Source: Flavisolibacter ginsenosidimutans
GTDB taxonomy: Bacteria; Bacteroidota; Bacteroidia; Chitinophagales; Chitinophagaceae
NCBI RefSeq assembly: GCF_007970805.1
Contig: NZ_CP042433.1
Location: 310,001 to 374,000 of the forward strand
Reading direction: 5' to 3'
Length of the DNA: 64,000 nt
In this document: positions 52,356 through 61,487 of the stretch, piece after piece
Layout: every line of letters begins with the position of its first letter
Position numbering within the stretch: position 1 is the first letter of the stretch
The notes under the pieces: generated by a model
The model's input: only the letters and a program-made list of their open reading frames with translations
Told to the model about the DNA's origin: nothing
Databases searched by the model: none
Program-made: the position numbers and the translations under genes

Positions 52356-55300
52356 ATGAAAAAACTAAGACTACTTCTTCTTTTTGGACTTTTGTGCACT
52401 GCGCATTTGCTGCACGCACAAGGCCGAGCGGTTAGCGGAACGGTTACGGACAGTTTGGGCATCAAGATGCCGAACGTATCGGTACAGGTTAAGAATTCAC
52501 GCGTCGGGACAAAGACAAACGACCAGGGTGCATTTACGCTGCAATTGCCGGCCAACAATTCAACGCTGGTCATTTCAAGCGTTGGCTATGAAACAGAACA
52601 AATTACCGCGCCGGCTTCGGGCAATCTGCTCGTAACATTAAAGCCAAACCGGCAAAACTTGCAGGAAGTAGTCGTAACGGCACTGGGCATAACCAAAGAA
52701 CGGCGGTCGCTGGGCTATGCTACGCAAACGGTGAAAACCGAAGCCATTGTTGACAAAGGAGAAACAAGTTTGTTGAATGCCTTGCAAGGCAAACTTGCCG
52801 GTGCGGACATTGTTGGTTCCAGCGGTGCGGCCGGTGCTTCTACCAGCATTATCCTTCGCGGCATTACTTCGTTCACCGGCAATCAGTCGCCGCTGTTTGT
52901 TGTGGACGGCATTCCCATCAGCGATGCAACCGACGAATCAACCATCAGTCTTTATACCAACCAAAGCTCGAACCGGTCTTCTGATTTAAACGTGAACAAC
53001 ATTGAAAGCGTGAACGTGTTGCAAGGCCCAGCGGCTGCTGCTTTATACGGTTCGCGGGCCGCACACGGCGCCATCATGATTACGACAAAAAAAGGCAGTG
53101 GAAGACGCGGCGTGCTTGACGTTACCTTCAACAGTTCATACAGCCAACAACGGGTGTACGGTTTTCCCGAACTGCAAAACAAATACGGACAGGGAACAAA
53201 CGGCGTGTTTAACCCAACCACCACATTTTCGTTAGGGCCTGCTTTCGGCAGCACGCCAAACTTGTTTAATGGCCTCATTGCTCCGCCAAACACGACGTAT
53301 TACGTAAACGGTGCGTTTTATACGGCCGGCCAAACAGTGCCGTTTCAAGCTTACCCGGATAACATTCTCGGCTACTTCAAGCAAGGACAAATTTTTGAAA
53401 ACAACCTTACCATCAACACCGGCGACAACCGCAACAACTTTGGCGCAACAATTGGCAATTCGCAACAAGACGGCATCTTGCCCAATTCATCGTTCAAGAA
53501 AACAAACGTTGGCTTCAACATTTCAAATTACCTCACCGACAAGTTGAGTGTAAAAGCCAGTGTTACCTATTTTGCTACGGTACAACAAGGCCCTACGCAA
53601 GGTTCAAACGGAAGCTATAGTGCGTACGCAAACGTGTATCGCATTCCGCGCAGCGTGGACTTTAATTATTACAAAAACAATTACACCACACCCGGCGGTT
53701 ACAACAACTGGTTTATTCCAAACATTTACAACCCGGGCATACAGGATTCTTCTGCGGGTGCGGCGGGCGACAATCCCTATTTTGCCGCGTATAAAAACCC
53801 CATTCGCAGCAACATATCAAGGGTGTTGGGAAACGTAACGCTCGGCTACGACATCCGCTCCTGGCTCAACGTGAGTTACCGCGTCGGGCTTGATACGTAT
53901 ACCGACAGACGGAAACGCAGCATCGCCATCGGTTCGTCGCAAGTGGTAAGAAGCGTCTTTACCAATACGTCCGGCACAACTACCGGCGGCATCATGGAAG
54001 ACGTTTATTACCGTAACGAATTGAACGGCGACCTAATGATCACCGCCAAAAAGAACGACATCTTTTTACATGGCTTGAACGCGAATCTTTTGTTGGGTCA
54101 TGGAATTAACCAACAAAAGTTTCAGCAGGTAGATCAAACCGGTTACGGTTTAGCCATTCCCAATTATTACAACATCAGCAACGCCTCAAACCTTAGCCTG
54201 ACGAATGAGTACGAGTACACAAAAAGACTTTGGGGTATTTATGGATCGCTTTCGCTGGCGTACAACAATTACCTGTTTCTTGAACTCACCGGAAGGCAAG
54301 ACCATTCGTCAACATTGCCCGCGGCGAAGAACGCTTTCTTCTATCCTTCGGCTTCGCTTTCGTTTGTGTTGACCGATGCCTTGAAGATGAACTCGAACGT
54401 TCTGTCTTTTGCAAAGGTGAGAGCGGCTTACGCAAGAGTGGGCATTGATCCGCCGGTTTATTCACTGGACAATGTTTATACAACCGGTTCGGCCGGAAAC
54501 AACGTCTCCTTCTATCAGTTTCCCTTCGGAAGTATATCGGGTTTCTCTATCAGCACTGCGTTGGGCAACAAAGGCCTCACGCCAGAGTTTACCAGTACAT
54601 TGGATTTAGGCGTCAACATTGGTTTGTTTAAAAACCGTTTGAACATTGATGCCACGGTTTACAATTCAAAAAGCACCGACCAGATTGTGGCCGTTGCGCT
54701 GCCGGCATCCACCGGTTATTTGAACAAGTATCTGAACATAGGCGCGATGACCAACAAAGGGCTTGAATTAACGGTGAGCGGTACGCCAATTCGTTGGAAA
54801 GATTTTAGCTGGAACGTTTCGGGCAACTTCTCATTTAACCGAAACAAGGTGACAGCCATTGCACCGGGCGTTACGTCGTTTTCTTTTGGCGGCGTCGCGT
54901 TCAGCGGTTTGGCGCCTACCATTGCCGTTGGCGAACCGTACGGCATCATTCGCGGCAGCAAGTTTGTAACCAACGATGCAGGCCAACGTCTGGTTGATTC
55001 TACCACCGGCTATTATTTGAACTATAAAAGCGATCAAACGGTTTTGGATCCAAACCGTGACTGGATTGCGGGGTTGACCAATACGTTCAGCTACAAACAT
55101 TTTACGTTCTCGGCGCTGGTTGATTATAAAAAAGGCGGCGAGTTTGAATCGTTCACTGTTTCAACGCTTCGTGCACTCGGTGCCTTGAAAGTAACCGAAG
55201 ACCGGGACCAGCCTTTTGTTTTGCCCGGTGTAATTGACATGGGCAACGGCAAGTACCGCCCGAACAACATTCAAATCAACGGACAGAATTTTTACAACGT

Positions 55301-55631
55301 AGCCTTGGGCGGTTCTACGGGTTCAACTACGTCAAACGAGTTTGCGGTGTTTGACGCCACCACGTTCAGGGTGCGGGAAGTTTCCATCAGCTACGATCTT
55401 TCGGGACCATCCGTTAACACCAAAATCTTCAAGAACATCAGGTTAACAGTATTCGGTCGCAATCTTTATTTCTATGCGCCCAATTCGCCCATTGATCCTG
55501 AACTGAGCACACAAGGTGCATCGGGTGTGGGCTCGGGCACGGCTACCAGCGGCGGTCTTGTACGCGGCCTTGAACTGGGCAGTGCGCCCAACACCCGGAA
55601 CATCGGCATCAGCCTGCGGGCAACGTTTTAA
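52356..55631 (+). CDS. SusC/RagA family TonB-linked outer-membrane receptor
   Basis: ATG 52356 starts the signal peptide MKKLRLLLLFGLLCTAHLLH (1091 residues). The longer frame from 52227 is not credible. A carboxypeptidase-regulatory-like domain (about 24-105: AVSGTVTDSLGIKMPNVSVQ) precedes the plug (about 115-230: LQEVVVTALGITKERRSLGY, LFVVDGIPISD, VLQGPAAAALYGSRAAHGAI). The rest is a 22-strand-type TonB barrel ending NIGISLRATF. It imports a glycan or other large ligand across the outer membrane with the SusD-like lipoprotein encoded 24 bp downstream. Confidence 0.95.
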   Translation: MKKLRLLLLFGLLCTAHLLHAQGRAVSGTVTDSLGIKMPNVSVQVKNSRVGTKTNDQGAFTLQLPANNSTLVISSVGYETEQITAPASGNLLVTLKPNRQNLQEVVVTALGITKERRSLGYATQTVKTEAIVDKGETSLLNALQGKLAGADIVGSSGAAGASTSIILRGITSFTGNQSPLFVVDGIPISDATDESTISLYTNQSSNRSSDLNVNNIESVNVLQGPAAAALYGSRAAHGAIMITTKKGSGRRGVLDVTFNSSYSQQRVYGFPELQNKYGQGTNGVFNPTTTFSLGPAFGSTPNLFNGLIAPPNTTYYVNGAFYTAGQTVPFQAYPDNILGYFKQGQIFENNLTINTGDNRNNFGATIGNSQQDGILPNSSFKKTNVGFNISNYLTDKLSVKASVTYFATVQQGPTQGSNGSYSAYANVYRIPRSVDFNYYKNNYTTPGGYNNWFIPNIYNPGIQDSSAGAAGDNPYFAAYKNPIRSNISRVLGNVTLGYDIRSWLNVSYRVGLDTYTDRRKRSIAIGSSQVVRSVFTNTSGTTTGGIMEDVYYRNELNGDLMITAKKNDIFLHGLNANLLLGHGINQQKFQQVDQTGYGLAIPNYYNISNASNLSLTNEYEYTKRLWGIYGSLSLAYNNYLFLELTGRQDHSSTLPAAKNAFFYPSASLSFVLTDALKMNSNVLSFAKVRAAYARVGIDPPVYSLDNVYTTGSAGNNVSFYQFPFGSISGFSISTALGNKGLTPEFTSTLDLGVNIGLFKNRLNIDATVYNSKSTDQIVAVALPASTGYLNKYLNIGAMTNKGLELTVSGTPIRWKDFSWNVSGNFSFNRNKVTAIAPGVTSFSFGGVAFSGLAPTIAVGEPYGIIRGSKFVTNDAGQRLVDSTTGYYLNYKSDQTVLDPNRDWIAGLTNTFSYKHFTFSALVDYKKGGEFESFTVSTLRALGALKVTEDRDQPFVLPGVIDMGNGKYRPNNIQINGQNFYNVALGGSTGSTTSNEFAVFDATTFRVREVSISYDLSGPSVNTKIFKNIRLTVFGRNLYFYAPNSPIDPELSTQGASGVGSGTATSGGLVRGLELGSAPNTRNIGISLRATF

Positions 55632-55655
55632 TTCTTATCGCTAAAAAATTAACAC

Positions 55656-57140
55656 ATGAAAATTGCGTATAAATATCTTTTGCCGGCCTTCTTCCTTTTG
55701 GCTTTAGGCTCGTGCAAAAAATCTTTTCTTGATGTCAACACCAGTCCGAATTCACCGGTTGATGTACCGCCAAGAACCTTGTTGCCAAATGCCGAAGTGG
55801 CGCTGGGCTTTACCAACGGAAACGAGTTAGGAAAAGTAGCGGCCTTGCTCATGCAATACAACGCTGGCATTGCGGGCAGCCAGGCCGGTGCTTACGATCA
55901 ATGGAATATCGGCAGCCTTGACAACCAGTGGAGCAACGAGCTTTATACAAATACGATCAACAACCTCGGCATCATTGTTCAAAAAACAGAAGGGACAAGC
56001 CCCGCTTATGCAGGCGTGGCAAAACTGCAACTGGCTTATGCTTTTTCCATGGCCACCGACCTTTGGGGCGATGTACCTTATTCGCAAGCGGCGCAAGGCC
56101 TTGATGAAAACGGCTTTTTAAAATACCCGCAGCCGCGTTTTGATGCGCAGCAGGACATTTACTTAGGCAACGCTTCGCTGGCCATCAAGAGCCTTTTTAA
56201 TTTGGTGAGAGAAGGCATTGCCGACATCAATTCGCCATCTATTTTAAAACCCGCAAGCGATGACATTGTTTACAACGGCGACTTGTCGAAGTGGACAAGG
56301 CTTGGTTATTCCTTGCTGATGAAATTTGCGCTGCAGGTTTCCAACAAAGCGCCTGACACCACAAGAGCTGTGATCAACGACATTGTGACCAACAACCGGC
56401 CATTCATCAATGACGTTAACGGCACGCTCGATTTCAACGTGCCGTTCAGCAAGGCCAACCCCAATCCTTATTATTTGCAGGACATTGGCGGCACCATTCC
56501 GAACACGCAACTTCTGAGTACGCGGTTTTACAATCTGGAAAGAAACCTGAACGACACCATTCGCCTGTCCAAATTTTACAACCGGCCAACGGGTGTGTAT
56601 GTAACCTATGATAACGGTTCGCCGTTCGCGGCGCCATTGCCCATCAGCAGCCGCTCTCAGTACGGTACTTACGTTCTGGGCGCTACCCGCAGCGGCGAGG
56701 CGCCGATACGTTTGGTGACAGCCTTTCGCAACTATTTTATTCTGGCAGAAGCGGCGCTGCGTTTCGGTGTAACCGGCGATGCCAATACGTATTATCAAAA
56801 TGGCATTAAGGCTTCGATGATTTCAACGGGCATGACAGCAACCGAAATCAGCAACTACTTCGCGGCCAATCCAACCATTGTTACACTAACCGGCACAACC
56901 GATCAAAAGCTGCAGCAAATTATTTTGCAGAAATACATCGCTTCGGTAGGCAACGCCATTGAAAGTTATAACGATTATCGCCGCACGGGCTATCCCGTTT
57001 TGCAAGCTCCGACGGTTACGGCCGGCGACGATCCCAACATTTTCCCTTGGCGTTTTCCGTACACGGTGCAGGAAGGAACATCAAATCCAAATCAGCCAAA
57101 CCCGCGGCCCAAAACCAACGTAAAGGTTTGGTGGCAGTGA
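55656..57140 (+). CDS. SusD/RagB family substrate-binding lipoprotein
   Basis: A 494-residue surface lipoprotein with signal LLPAFFLLALGSCKKSFLDV (lipidated Cys about 21). The N-terminal SusD region is DVNTSPNSPVDVPPRTLLPN. Helical TPR-like segments follow (QLAYAFSMATDLWGDVPYSQ), and the C-terminal region has IGNAIESYNDYRRTG-type text (YIASVGNAIESYNDYRRTGY). It forms the lid of the SusC channel encoded just upstream. The 24-bp gap and the small lipoprotein 32 bp downstream indicate one operon. SusD-like_2 subtype is likely. Confidence 0.95.
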   Translation: MKIAYKYLLPAFFLLALGSCKKSFLDVNTSPNSPVDVPPRTLLPNAEVALGFTNGNELGKVAALLMQYNAGIAGSQAGAYDQWNIGSLDNQWSNELYTNTINNLGIIVQKTEGTSPAYAGVAKLQLAYAFSMATDLWGDVPYSQAAQGLDENGFLKYPQPRFDAQQDIYLGNASLAIKSLFNLVREGIADINSPSILKPASDDIVYNGDLSKWTRLGYSLLMKFALQVSNKAPDTTRAVINDIVTNNRPFINDVNGTLDFNVPFSKANPNPYYLQDIGGTIPNTQLLSTRFYNLERNLNDTIRLSKFYNRPTGVYVTYDNGSPFAAPLPISSRSQYGTYVLGATRSGEAPIRLVTAFRNYFILAEAALRFGVTGDANTYYQNGIKASMISTGMTATEISNYFAANPTIVTLTGTTDQKLQQIILQKYIASVGNAIESYNDYRRTGYPVLQAPTVTAGDDPNIFPWRFPYTVQEGTSNPNQPNPRPKTNVKVWWQ

Positions 57141-57172
57141 TAAAAATTGAATCATCAACAATGCATTGAATC

Positions 57173-57679
57173 ATGAAGAAAACAACAATACTTGGCCTGC
57201 TGATTCTTATCTTCTTCAGCAGTTGCAAAAAAAACAGCACACTTGATTTTGCCACATCCGATGCGGCAAAACCTGCCGTGCCGGTAACGGTTTCAAATCT
57301 CTACGCTATGACCAACGGCGTGCCCACGGTGCAAACATCGCTTTCGGGTGGAGGCGTCATTAGCATAACGCTACAAATACCTGCGGGCAGTGGTCGAACC
57401 ATCAAACAAATAACTAAAGTGGCACTGGCCTCGAACACTACAAGCTATACGGTAGTGCAAAATTCAACGGCCGCCTACAATGCAACGCCAATAAACGGTA
57501 GCGGCACATCGGTTACGTTTACAACCTCGCTTGCGGAGTTTACCGCTAAAACCGGCATTGCCGTAACAACAAGCGGCACGGCCACCAGTTTTTTGAGCCG
57601 CTACTTTTATTTTCTCATCACGCTTGACAACGGCGAGCAGGTTATTGCGGTGCCCGTGCGTGTGTACGTGAATGCTTGA
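57173..57679 (+). CDS. Lipoprotein of unknown function in SusCD operon
   Basis: A 168-residue protein with lipoprotein signal (ILGLLILIFFSSCKKNS). The mature part is a beta-rich domain with GGGVISITLQIPAGSGRTIK and ends FLITLDNGEQVIAVPVRVYV. As the third gene of a SusC/SusD operon it is positioned like surface glycan-binding or accessory lipoproteins, but the sequence does not identify a family. A terminator follows 40 bp downstream. Confidence 0.75.
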   Translation: MKKTTILGLLILIFFSSCKKNSTLDFATSDAAKPAVPVTVSNLYAMTNGVPTVQTSLSGGGVISITLQIPAGSGRTIKQITKVALASNTTSYTVVQNSTAAYNATPINGSGTSVTFTTSLAEFTAKTGIAVTTSGTATSFLSRYFYFLITLDNGEQVIAVPVRVYVNA

Positions 57680-57718
57680 TTTATCAGCGGAAAGTACAAG
57701 AAAGGTTTCTACTTGTTT

Positions 57719-57746
57719 TAACCGGGCATTCATGCCTGGTTTTTTG
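57719..57746 (+). terminator. Rho-independent terminator of the SusCD operon
   Basis: AACCGGGCAT and ATGCCTGGTT pair across TC with one internal mismatch, followed by TTTTTG. It lies about 40 nt after the stop codon at 57679. Confidence 0.85.
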
Positions 57747-58308
57747 TTACTGCGAGAGAAAAGAATACAAAAAAAGACAGGTAGTGGAAACTACCCGCCG
57801 GAATGCTTTTTTTAAAATTAAAGTTCTTTGGAGCAATGAGAACACTCCTCCGCACATGAGAATAAGCGCAAGTTCGACGTCTGTTTTTATAGTTTTTTTG
57901 GAAGAAGATTGAAGTAGAGATATTTCTTTCCGAAGCGTGAAAAGGCGCTGATGAGTAAAAAAGTTGTCCTTGCAAAAAGAACAGTTTTTACGCTTCGCAC
58001 AAGGCCGATACCTGCGGCAGTGCTTTCGTTTTTCCTTTGCCGTTTGTCGAAAAGAAGAGACGGAAAACGCCGCATTCTTGCCATTCAAATAAATCGCTTC
58101 CTGCGCCGGTATAATAAACACGGTGCAGTGTACTTTGCCCGCATGTTGTGCGTTACTGAAGGGCAAGCGAACGAAACTTGCTTTGTGTGTAACCCTTGGC
58201 AGCAGACGTTCGTATTGTAAATGGGCGATTGGCAAAAGCCCGGTTTTTTGTTTTACCACCAAACATAACCAACGGCTACTCCTGTCGCATACCTCCAGTA
58301 TTGGTTGT
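57747..58308. other. Gene-free spacer before an orphan LytS-type kinase
   Basis: 562 bp with no supportable gene. A 6-bp stem with GGAA loop lies at 57780-57795 (GGTAGT/ACTACC). Open frames on both strands through this stretch have unlikely composition (Cys- and Arg/Lys-rich) and no start context. The kinase promoter should lie near its right end. Confidence 0.45.
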
Positions 58309-59340
58309 ATGATAAAGGACAAATATTTTAAAAGCCTCCTCATCCCTTTTTTGGGATTAACCATACCGATGGCTGCCCGGCTTGTTGACTATTCGCAGTT
58401 GTCTCTTCGGCTCGTTTTCTTTACCGTCTTATACTTTATTCTTGTTTCGCAAATCATCTGGCACGGCGCCATCAAACTGCAAATTTGGCTTCGCACACGC
58501 AGCCGCCTGCGGCGCAACGTTGTGCAAAAGCTCTCCGTGATTTTGTTGATCAATCTTTTTTACAGCATGTTGGTTGCCGCACTTTCGTCTCTTCTCTGGC
58601 AGGCCATTGCCTTGCGCACCGTTGTCTGGAGTTCTGTTATTACCGCGGCCAGTATTACCGTGCTTGCGGTGGTAATTCTTACGCTTATTTACGAATCGCT
58701 TTTTTTGAGCGCCGAGATTGACGTAGATGCGAAAGTGATGCAGCAATTGGACAAAGAAAGACAGCAAGCCGAAACGAGTGTGCTGAAGAACGAACTCGAT
58801 CCGCACTTCCTGTTCAATTGTTTAAATGCACTTTCTTACCTCGTACGAGCCGAACCGGAGAAGGCTTACCAGTTTGTACACAAGCTTTCTAACGTTTTCA
58901 AATACCTGCTGCTGAACAAGCAAAAGGATTTTGTTTCGGTGGAAGAAGAAATGGTTTATCTGGAAGACTATTATTTTTTGCTTCGCGTTCGGTTTGACGA
59001 GGGCGTGCAATTGCAAAAGAACGTAAACGGTGCGGCGGCAAAGGCGCTTATACTGCCGTGCACTTTGCAGGCTCTTGTTGAAAACGCCATTAAGCACAAC
59101 TTCTTTTCCGAAAAAGAGCCCCTGGTTATTTCCATTGAAATGCACGACGAGTTCATCTCTGTCTCCAACCCGCTGCGGCCAAAATCTTGCAAAGAAACAT
59201 CTACGCAAATTGGCCTGCAAAACCTGAAATCGCGTTATCAACTGGTGATGAACAAAAACATTCACGTGCAAAAAACCAGCGATTGTTTTCTGGTGAAAAT
59301 TCCCTTCGCGCAAAAAAGCGATCTTAACGGCTTGCAATAA
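58309..59340 (+). CDS. LytS-type membrane sensor histidine kinase, orphan
   Basis: ATG 58309 is chosen (343 residues), because it gives MIKDKYFKSLLIPFLGLTIP. An upstream ATG adds 62 Cys- and basic-rich residues of no known type. Four hydrophobic segments occupy residues 1-135. The catalytic His_kinase domain begins SVLKNELDPHFLFNCLNALS, and the ATPase domain contains LQALVENAIKHNFFSEKEPL and IGLQNLKSRYQLVMNKNI. It has no adjacent LytTR regulator. A related kinase is encoded convergently at 60288, with a PepSY-like gene in between. Confidence 0.92.
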   Translation: MIKDKYFKSLLIPFLGLTIPMAARLVDYSQLSLRLVFFTVLYFILVSQIIWHGAIKLQIWLRTRSRLRRNVVQKLSVILLINLFYSMLVAALSSLLWQAIALRTVVWSSVITAASITVLAVVILTLIYESLFLSAEIDVDAKVMQQLDKERQQAETSVLKNELDPHFLFNCLNALSYLVRAEPEKAYQFVHKLSNVFKYLLLNKQKDFVSVEEEMVYLEDYYFLLRVRFDEGVQLQKNVNGAAAKALILPCTLQALVENAIKHNFFSEKEPLVISIEMHDEFISVSNPLRPKSCKETSTQIGLQNLKSRYQLVMNKNIHVQKTSDCFLVKIPFAQKSDLNGLQ

Positions 59341-59420
59341 TTTTCCGCTTCATCATTCGCCGTCTTCTTGCCATTCATCCGCCTCTCGTTTCTTCTTTAC
59401 ACTCTCTTAACATGCGAAGT

Positions 59421-59444
59421 AAATCCGCGATTTTTATAACTCGG
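59421..59444 (+). promoter_or_regulatory. Putative promoter element of the PepSY-like gene, shared with 52177-52198
   Basis: AAATC, a 4-nt gap, then ATTTTTATAACTCGG (59430-59444), identical to the element 158 nt upstream of the SusC gene. Here the ATG is 172 nt downstream. The shared element suggests common control of the two transcription units. Confidence 0.5.
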
Positions 59445-59615
59445 AAGGCTTTCGTACTTGTTGAGCGGTAAAAAATAAACGTTCGTTATCTTTTTATTTT
59501 TTGTGATTTGATCAACTGTGTGTTCGTTGCTTACCGTTTGTGTGAATCTACTTTTCAATCCTTTGCCGCGGCTCTAATTTGCTCTCGAATTCCTTCACCA
59601 ACTAAACTTTAATGT

Positions 59616-60056
59616 ATGAAAAAGATCGCCCTCGTACTCGTTGTTATGATTGCTGCGTTTTACGCCAATGCCAAACCACCCGTTAGCGAAAAAGTTTTAA
59701 AAATATTCAGCAGTACTTTTCCCGGTGTGGAAAACCCGCGCTGGTATGAATACGAAAATTATTACGAAGCTTACTTTGATACCGGCGACGTAAAATGCCG
59801 TGCAAAGTTTGACACAAACGGAAAGCTTATCAGCACCATTCGTTATTACGGTGAGAAGATGGTTTCGCCTTATTTAAAAGCAAAGCTGGCGGCAAAATTT
59901 CCCGGCAAAACAATCTTTGGCGTTACGGAAGTGAATTCGGAAAATGAGTTGACCTACAATTTTGTTCTGGAAGACAGCAAAACCTGGACGCATGTTAAAT
60001 CGGACGGCACCGGTCAAATGGAAGTCACCGAAAAATTTAAAAAAGCCGAACAATAA
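59616..60056 (+). CDS. Secreted PepSY-like domain protein
   Basis: A 146-residue periplasmic protein with signal peptide (MKKIALVLVVMIAAFYANA). The mature part reads KVLKIFSSTFPGVENPRWYE, YYEAYFDTGDVKCRAKFDTN and GKLISTIRYYG, a PepSY-like/beta-lactamase-inhibitor-like fold common in Bacteroidota (PF11396 type). Such proteins often sit beside LytS/LytTR or two-component genes. Here it is flanked by two LytS-type kinases. It may be a sensed or stress-induced envelope protein. A terminator follows. Confidence 0.82.
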   Translation: MKKIALVLVVMIAAFYANAKPPVSEKVLKIFSSTFPGVENPRWYEYENYYEAYFDTGDVKCRAKFDTNGKLISTIRYYGEKMVSPYLKAKLAAKFPGKTIFGVTEVNSENELTYNFVLEDSKTWTHVKSDGTGQMEVTEKFKKAEQ

Positions 60057-60079
60057 ATCAGCAATTGAAAATGAACTTC

Positions 60080-60104
60080 AGCAGCCTTAATGGCTGCTTT
60101 TTTT
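60080..60104 (+). terminator. Rho-independent terminator of the PepSY-like gene
   Basis: AGCAGCC, loop TTAAT, GGCTGCT, then a T run. It begins 24 nt after the stop codon at 60056. Confidence 0.85.
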
Positions 60105-60287
60105 ATGAGGGATCTTTGCGGTTTGTGTTGAACGAAGGAAACTGTTTTTAATCCAGTCGCCGTTTTCAATATCCCAATCCGCAAGAATTATAATTGGCGA
60201 GCATTGTTTTTTTTGCCCTGCCGCAATTGGCTAATTTTTATTGTCCGAAAGCGATGCGGCACAGTAAAGACACGCCTGAATAAATTC

Positions 60288-61280
60288 TCACCTTTGCAAA
60301 ACGGGTAGAATGACTTTGAAGGACGTTTCTTTTTTGACAACATGGAGATCTTTTCCAAGGATCAGGCGGCAGCGGTCGCGCAGGTTAGAAAGACCGATTT
60401 TGCTGCTTGGAATATTATAGCTCTTTGCGTTGATGTTGTTTTCTACGGAAAGCAGGTTGTCTTCAAAAGCCACGGCAATGACCAGCGGCTCTGCTTCGGT
60501 AAACTCGTTGTGCTTGATGGCGTTTTCAATCAGCAATTGAAGCGACACGGGAAGAACGAAAACGTTGTCGGTATCGGCCGGAATGTTGAACCGGATTTGC
60601 ACTTCGTTTGAGTGGCGTATTTCCTGCAAATAAGCATAGTCTTTTGCAAAGCCAACTTCATCGGCCAACGCCACCAGGTTTTTGCTGCTGTTGAAAATGA
60701 TGTAACGGTAAACGTTGGCGAGCTTGTTGGAGAACTGTTTGGCTTTCTCACTGTTTTCGTCAATTAAGAAGCCAAGCGTGTTGAAGGAATTAAAAATAAA
60801 ATGTGGATCAATTTGTTGCTTTAGCACTTCCAGTTCTTTTACCTGTTGCTGTTTTACGGTTTGATTAATGCGTTTTTCCTGTTCTAGATTTTGACCGTAT
60901 TGTTTTTGGTAGCGAATAAAAAAATGAAAGCTGGTTTCAATAAAGGTCAGCAGAAGACAATAGCGCGAAGTGATGAGCGCATCGAAAGGAAAAGGCATGA
61001 GAAAAGCGTAAAGAAAACCCAGCACGAGGGCGGTCAAAACAAAGCTTTGCAAATAAAGCAGAGCGGCTTTTCTGCCCGAAATGGCTTGCTGCATGCTTCC
61101 TGCAAAAGCCTGCACAAAAAAAAGGACGAAAAGCGCAATGAACAAAGCCAATACTTCGCGTGTGGTATAAAGACGTTCGTCGAAAAAAAGGACGCAGACC
61201 GAACCGATAAAGGTTCCCGCAATTAAAAAAAAGATATTCTCTTTTAACAGCGACGGAGCGGTGAGAAGAGGTTTGGCCAT
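60288..61280 (-). CDS. LytS-type membrane sensor histidine kinase, orphan
   Basis: A 330-residue kinase with four hydrophobic segments (about 15-130: IFFLIAGTFIGSVCVLFF, VLALFIALFVLFFVQAFAG). The His_kinase domain starts LEVLKQQIDPHFIFNSFNTL, and the ATPase part has LQLLIENAIKHNEFTEAEPL and IGLSNLRDRCRLILGKDL. It is paralogous to the kinase at 58309-59340 and, like it, lacks an adjacent LytTR regulator. It is divergent from the propeller kinase gene across copy E of the octamer repeat. Confidence 0.92.
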   Translation of the reverse strand: MAKPLLTAPSLLKENIFFLIAGTFIGSVCVLFFDERLYTTREVLALFIALFVLFFVQAFAGSMQQAISGRKAALLYLQSFVLTALVLGFLYAFLMPFPFDALITSRYCLLLTFIETSFHFFIRYQKQYGQNLEQEKRINQTVKQQQVKELEVLKQQIDPHFIFNSFNTLGFLIDENSEKAKQFSNKLANVYRYIIFNSSKNLVALADEVGFAKDYAYLQEIRHSNEVQIRFNIPADTDNVFVLPVSLQLLIENAIKHNEFTEAEPLVIAVAFEDNLLSVENNINAKSYNIPSSKIGLSNLRDRCRLILGKDLHVVKKETSFKVILPVLQR

Positions 61281-61308
61281 GCAAGCGGTTTGCGGGATTA
61301 AGATAGGT

Positions 61309-61406
61309 GATTAGTTGATTGGTTGAACCGTTGACCCGTTGATTAGCTGATTGGTTATTGATACTTTTCTAATCAACAGGTCAACTCCACGACTAATCAA
61401 CCAATC
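61309..61406. repeat. Octamer-built inverted repeat, copy E
   Basis: The clearest copy. The left arm (61309-61356) is six uninterrupted 8-bp words of type GATTGGTT/GATTAGTT. The right arm (61406 back to 61367) is five words on the opposite strand, in matching order. The word family is a circular permutation of that in copy B at 5136. It occupies the divergent spacer between two sensor kinase genes. Confidence 0.85.
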
Positions 61407-61410
61407 CGCC

Positions 61411-61464
61411 CGCTTATAAAAAAAGCCCTCGCGGACACCTGAATTTTTACCAGATTTATAAGCG
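61411..61464. promoter_or_regulatory. Perfect 10-bp inverted repeat upstream of the propeller kinase gene
   Basis: CGCTTATAAA (61411-61420) and TTTATAAGCG (61455-61464) are exact complements separated by 34 nt. The right half ends 23 bp before the start codon at 61488. Spaced half-sites of this kind suit a dimeric regulator that loops DNA, or a structured leader. No further copy was seen. Confidence 0.5.
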
Positions 61465-61487
61465 TGATGCATGAGAGACACAATACA

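Noticed and set aside
57747..58364. A 205-codon minus-strand open frame
   Set aside because: Composition is basic and Cys-rich without domain or signal features. It overlaps the start of the kinase gene on the other strand and has no promoter or operon context.
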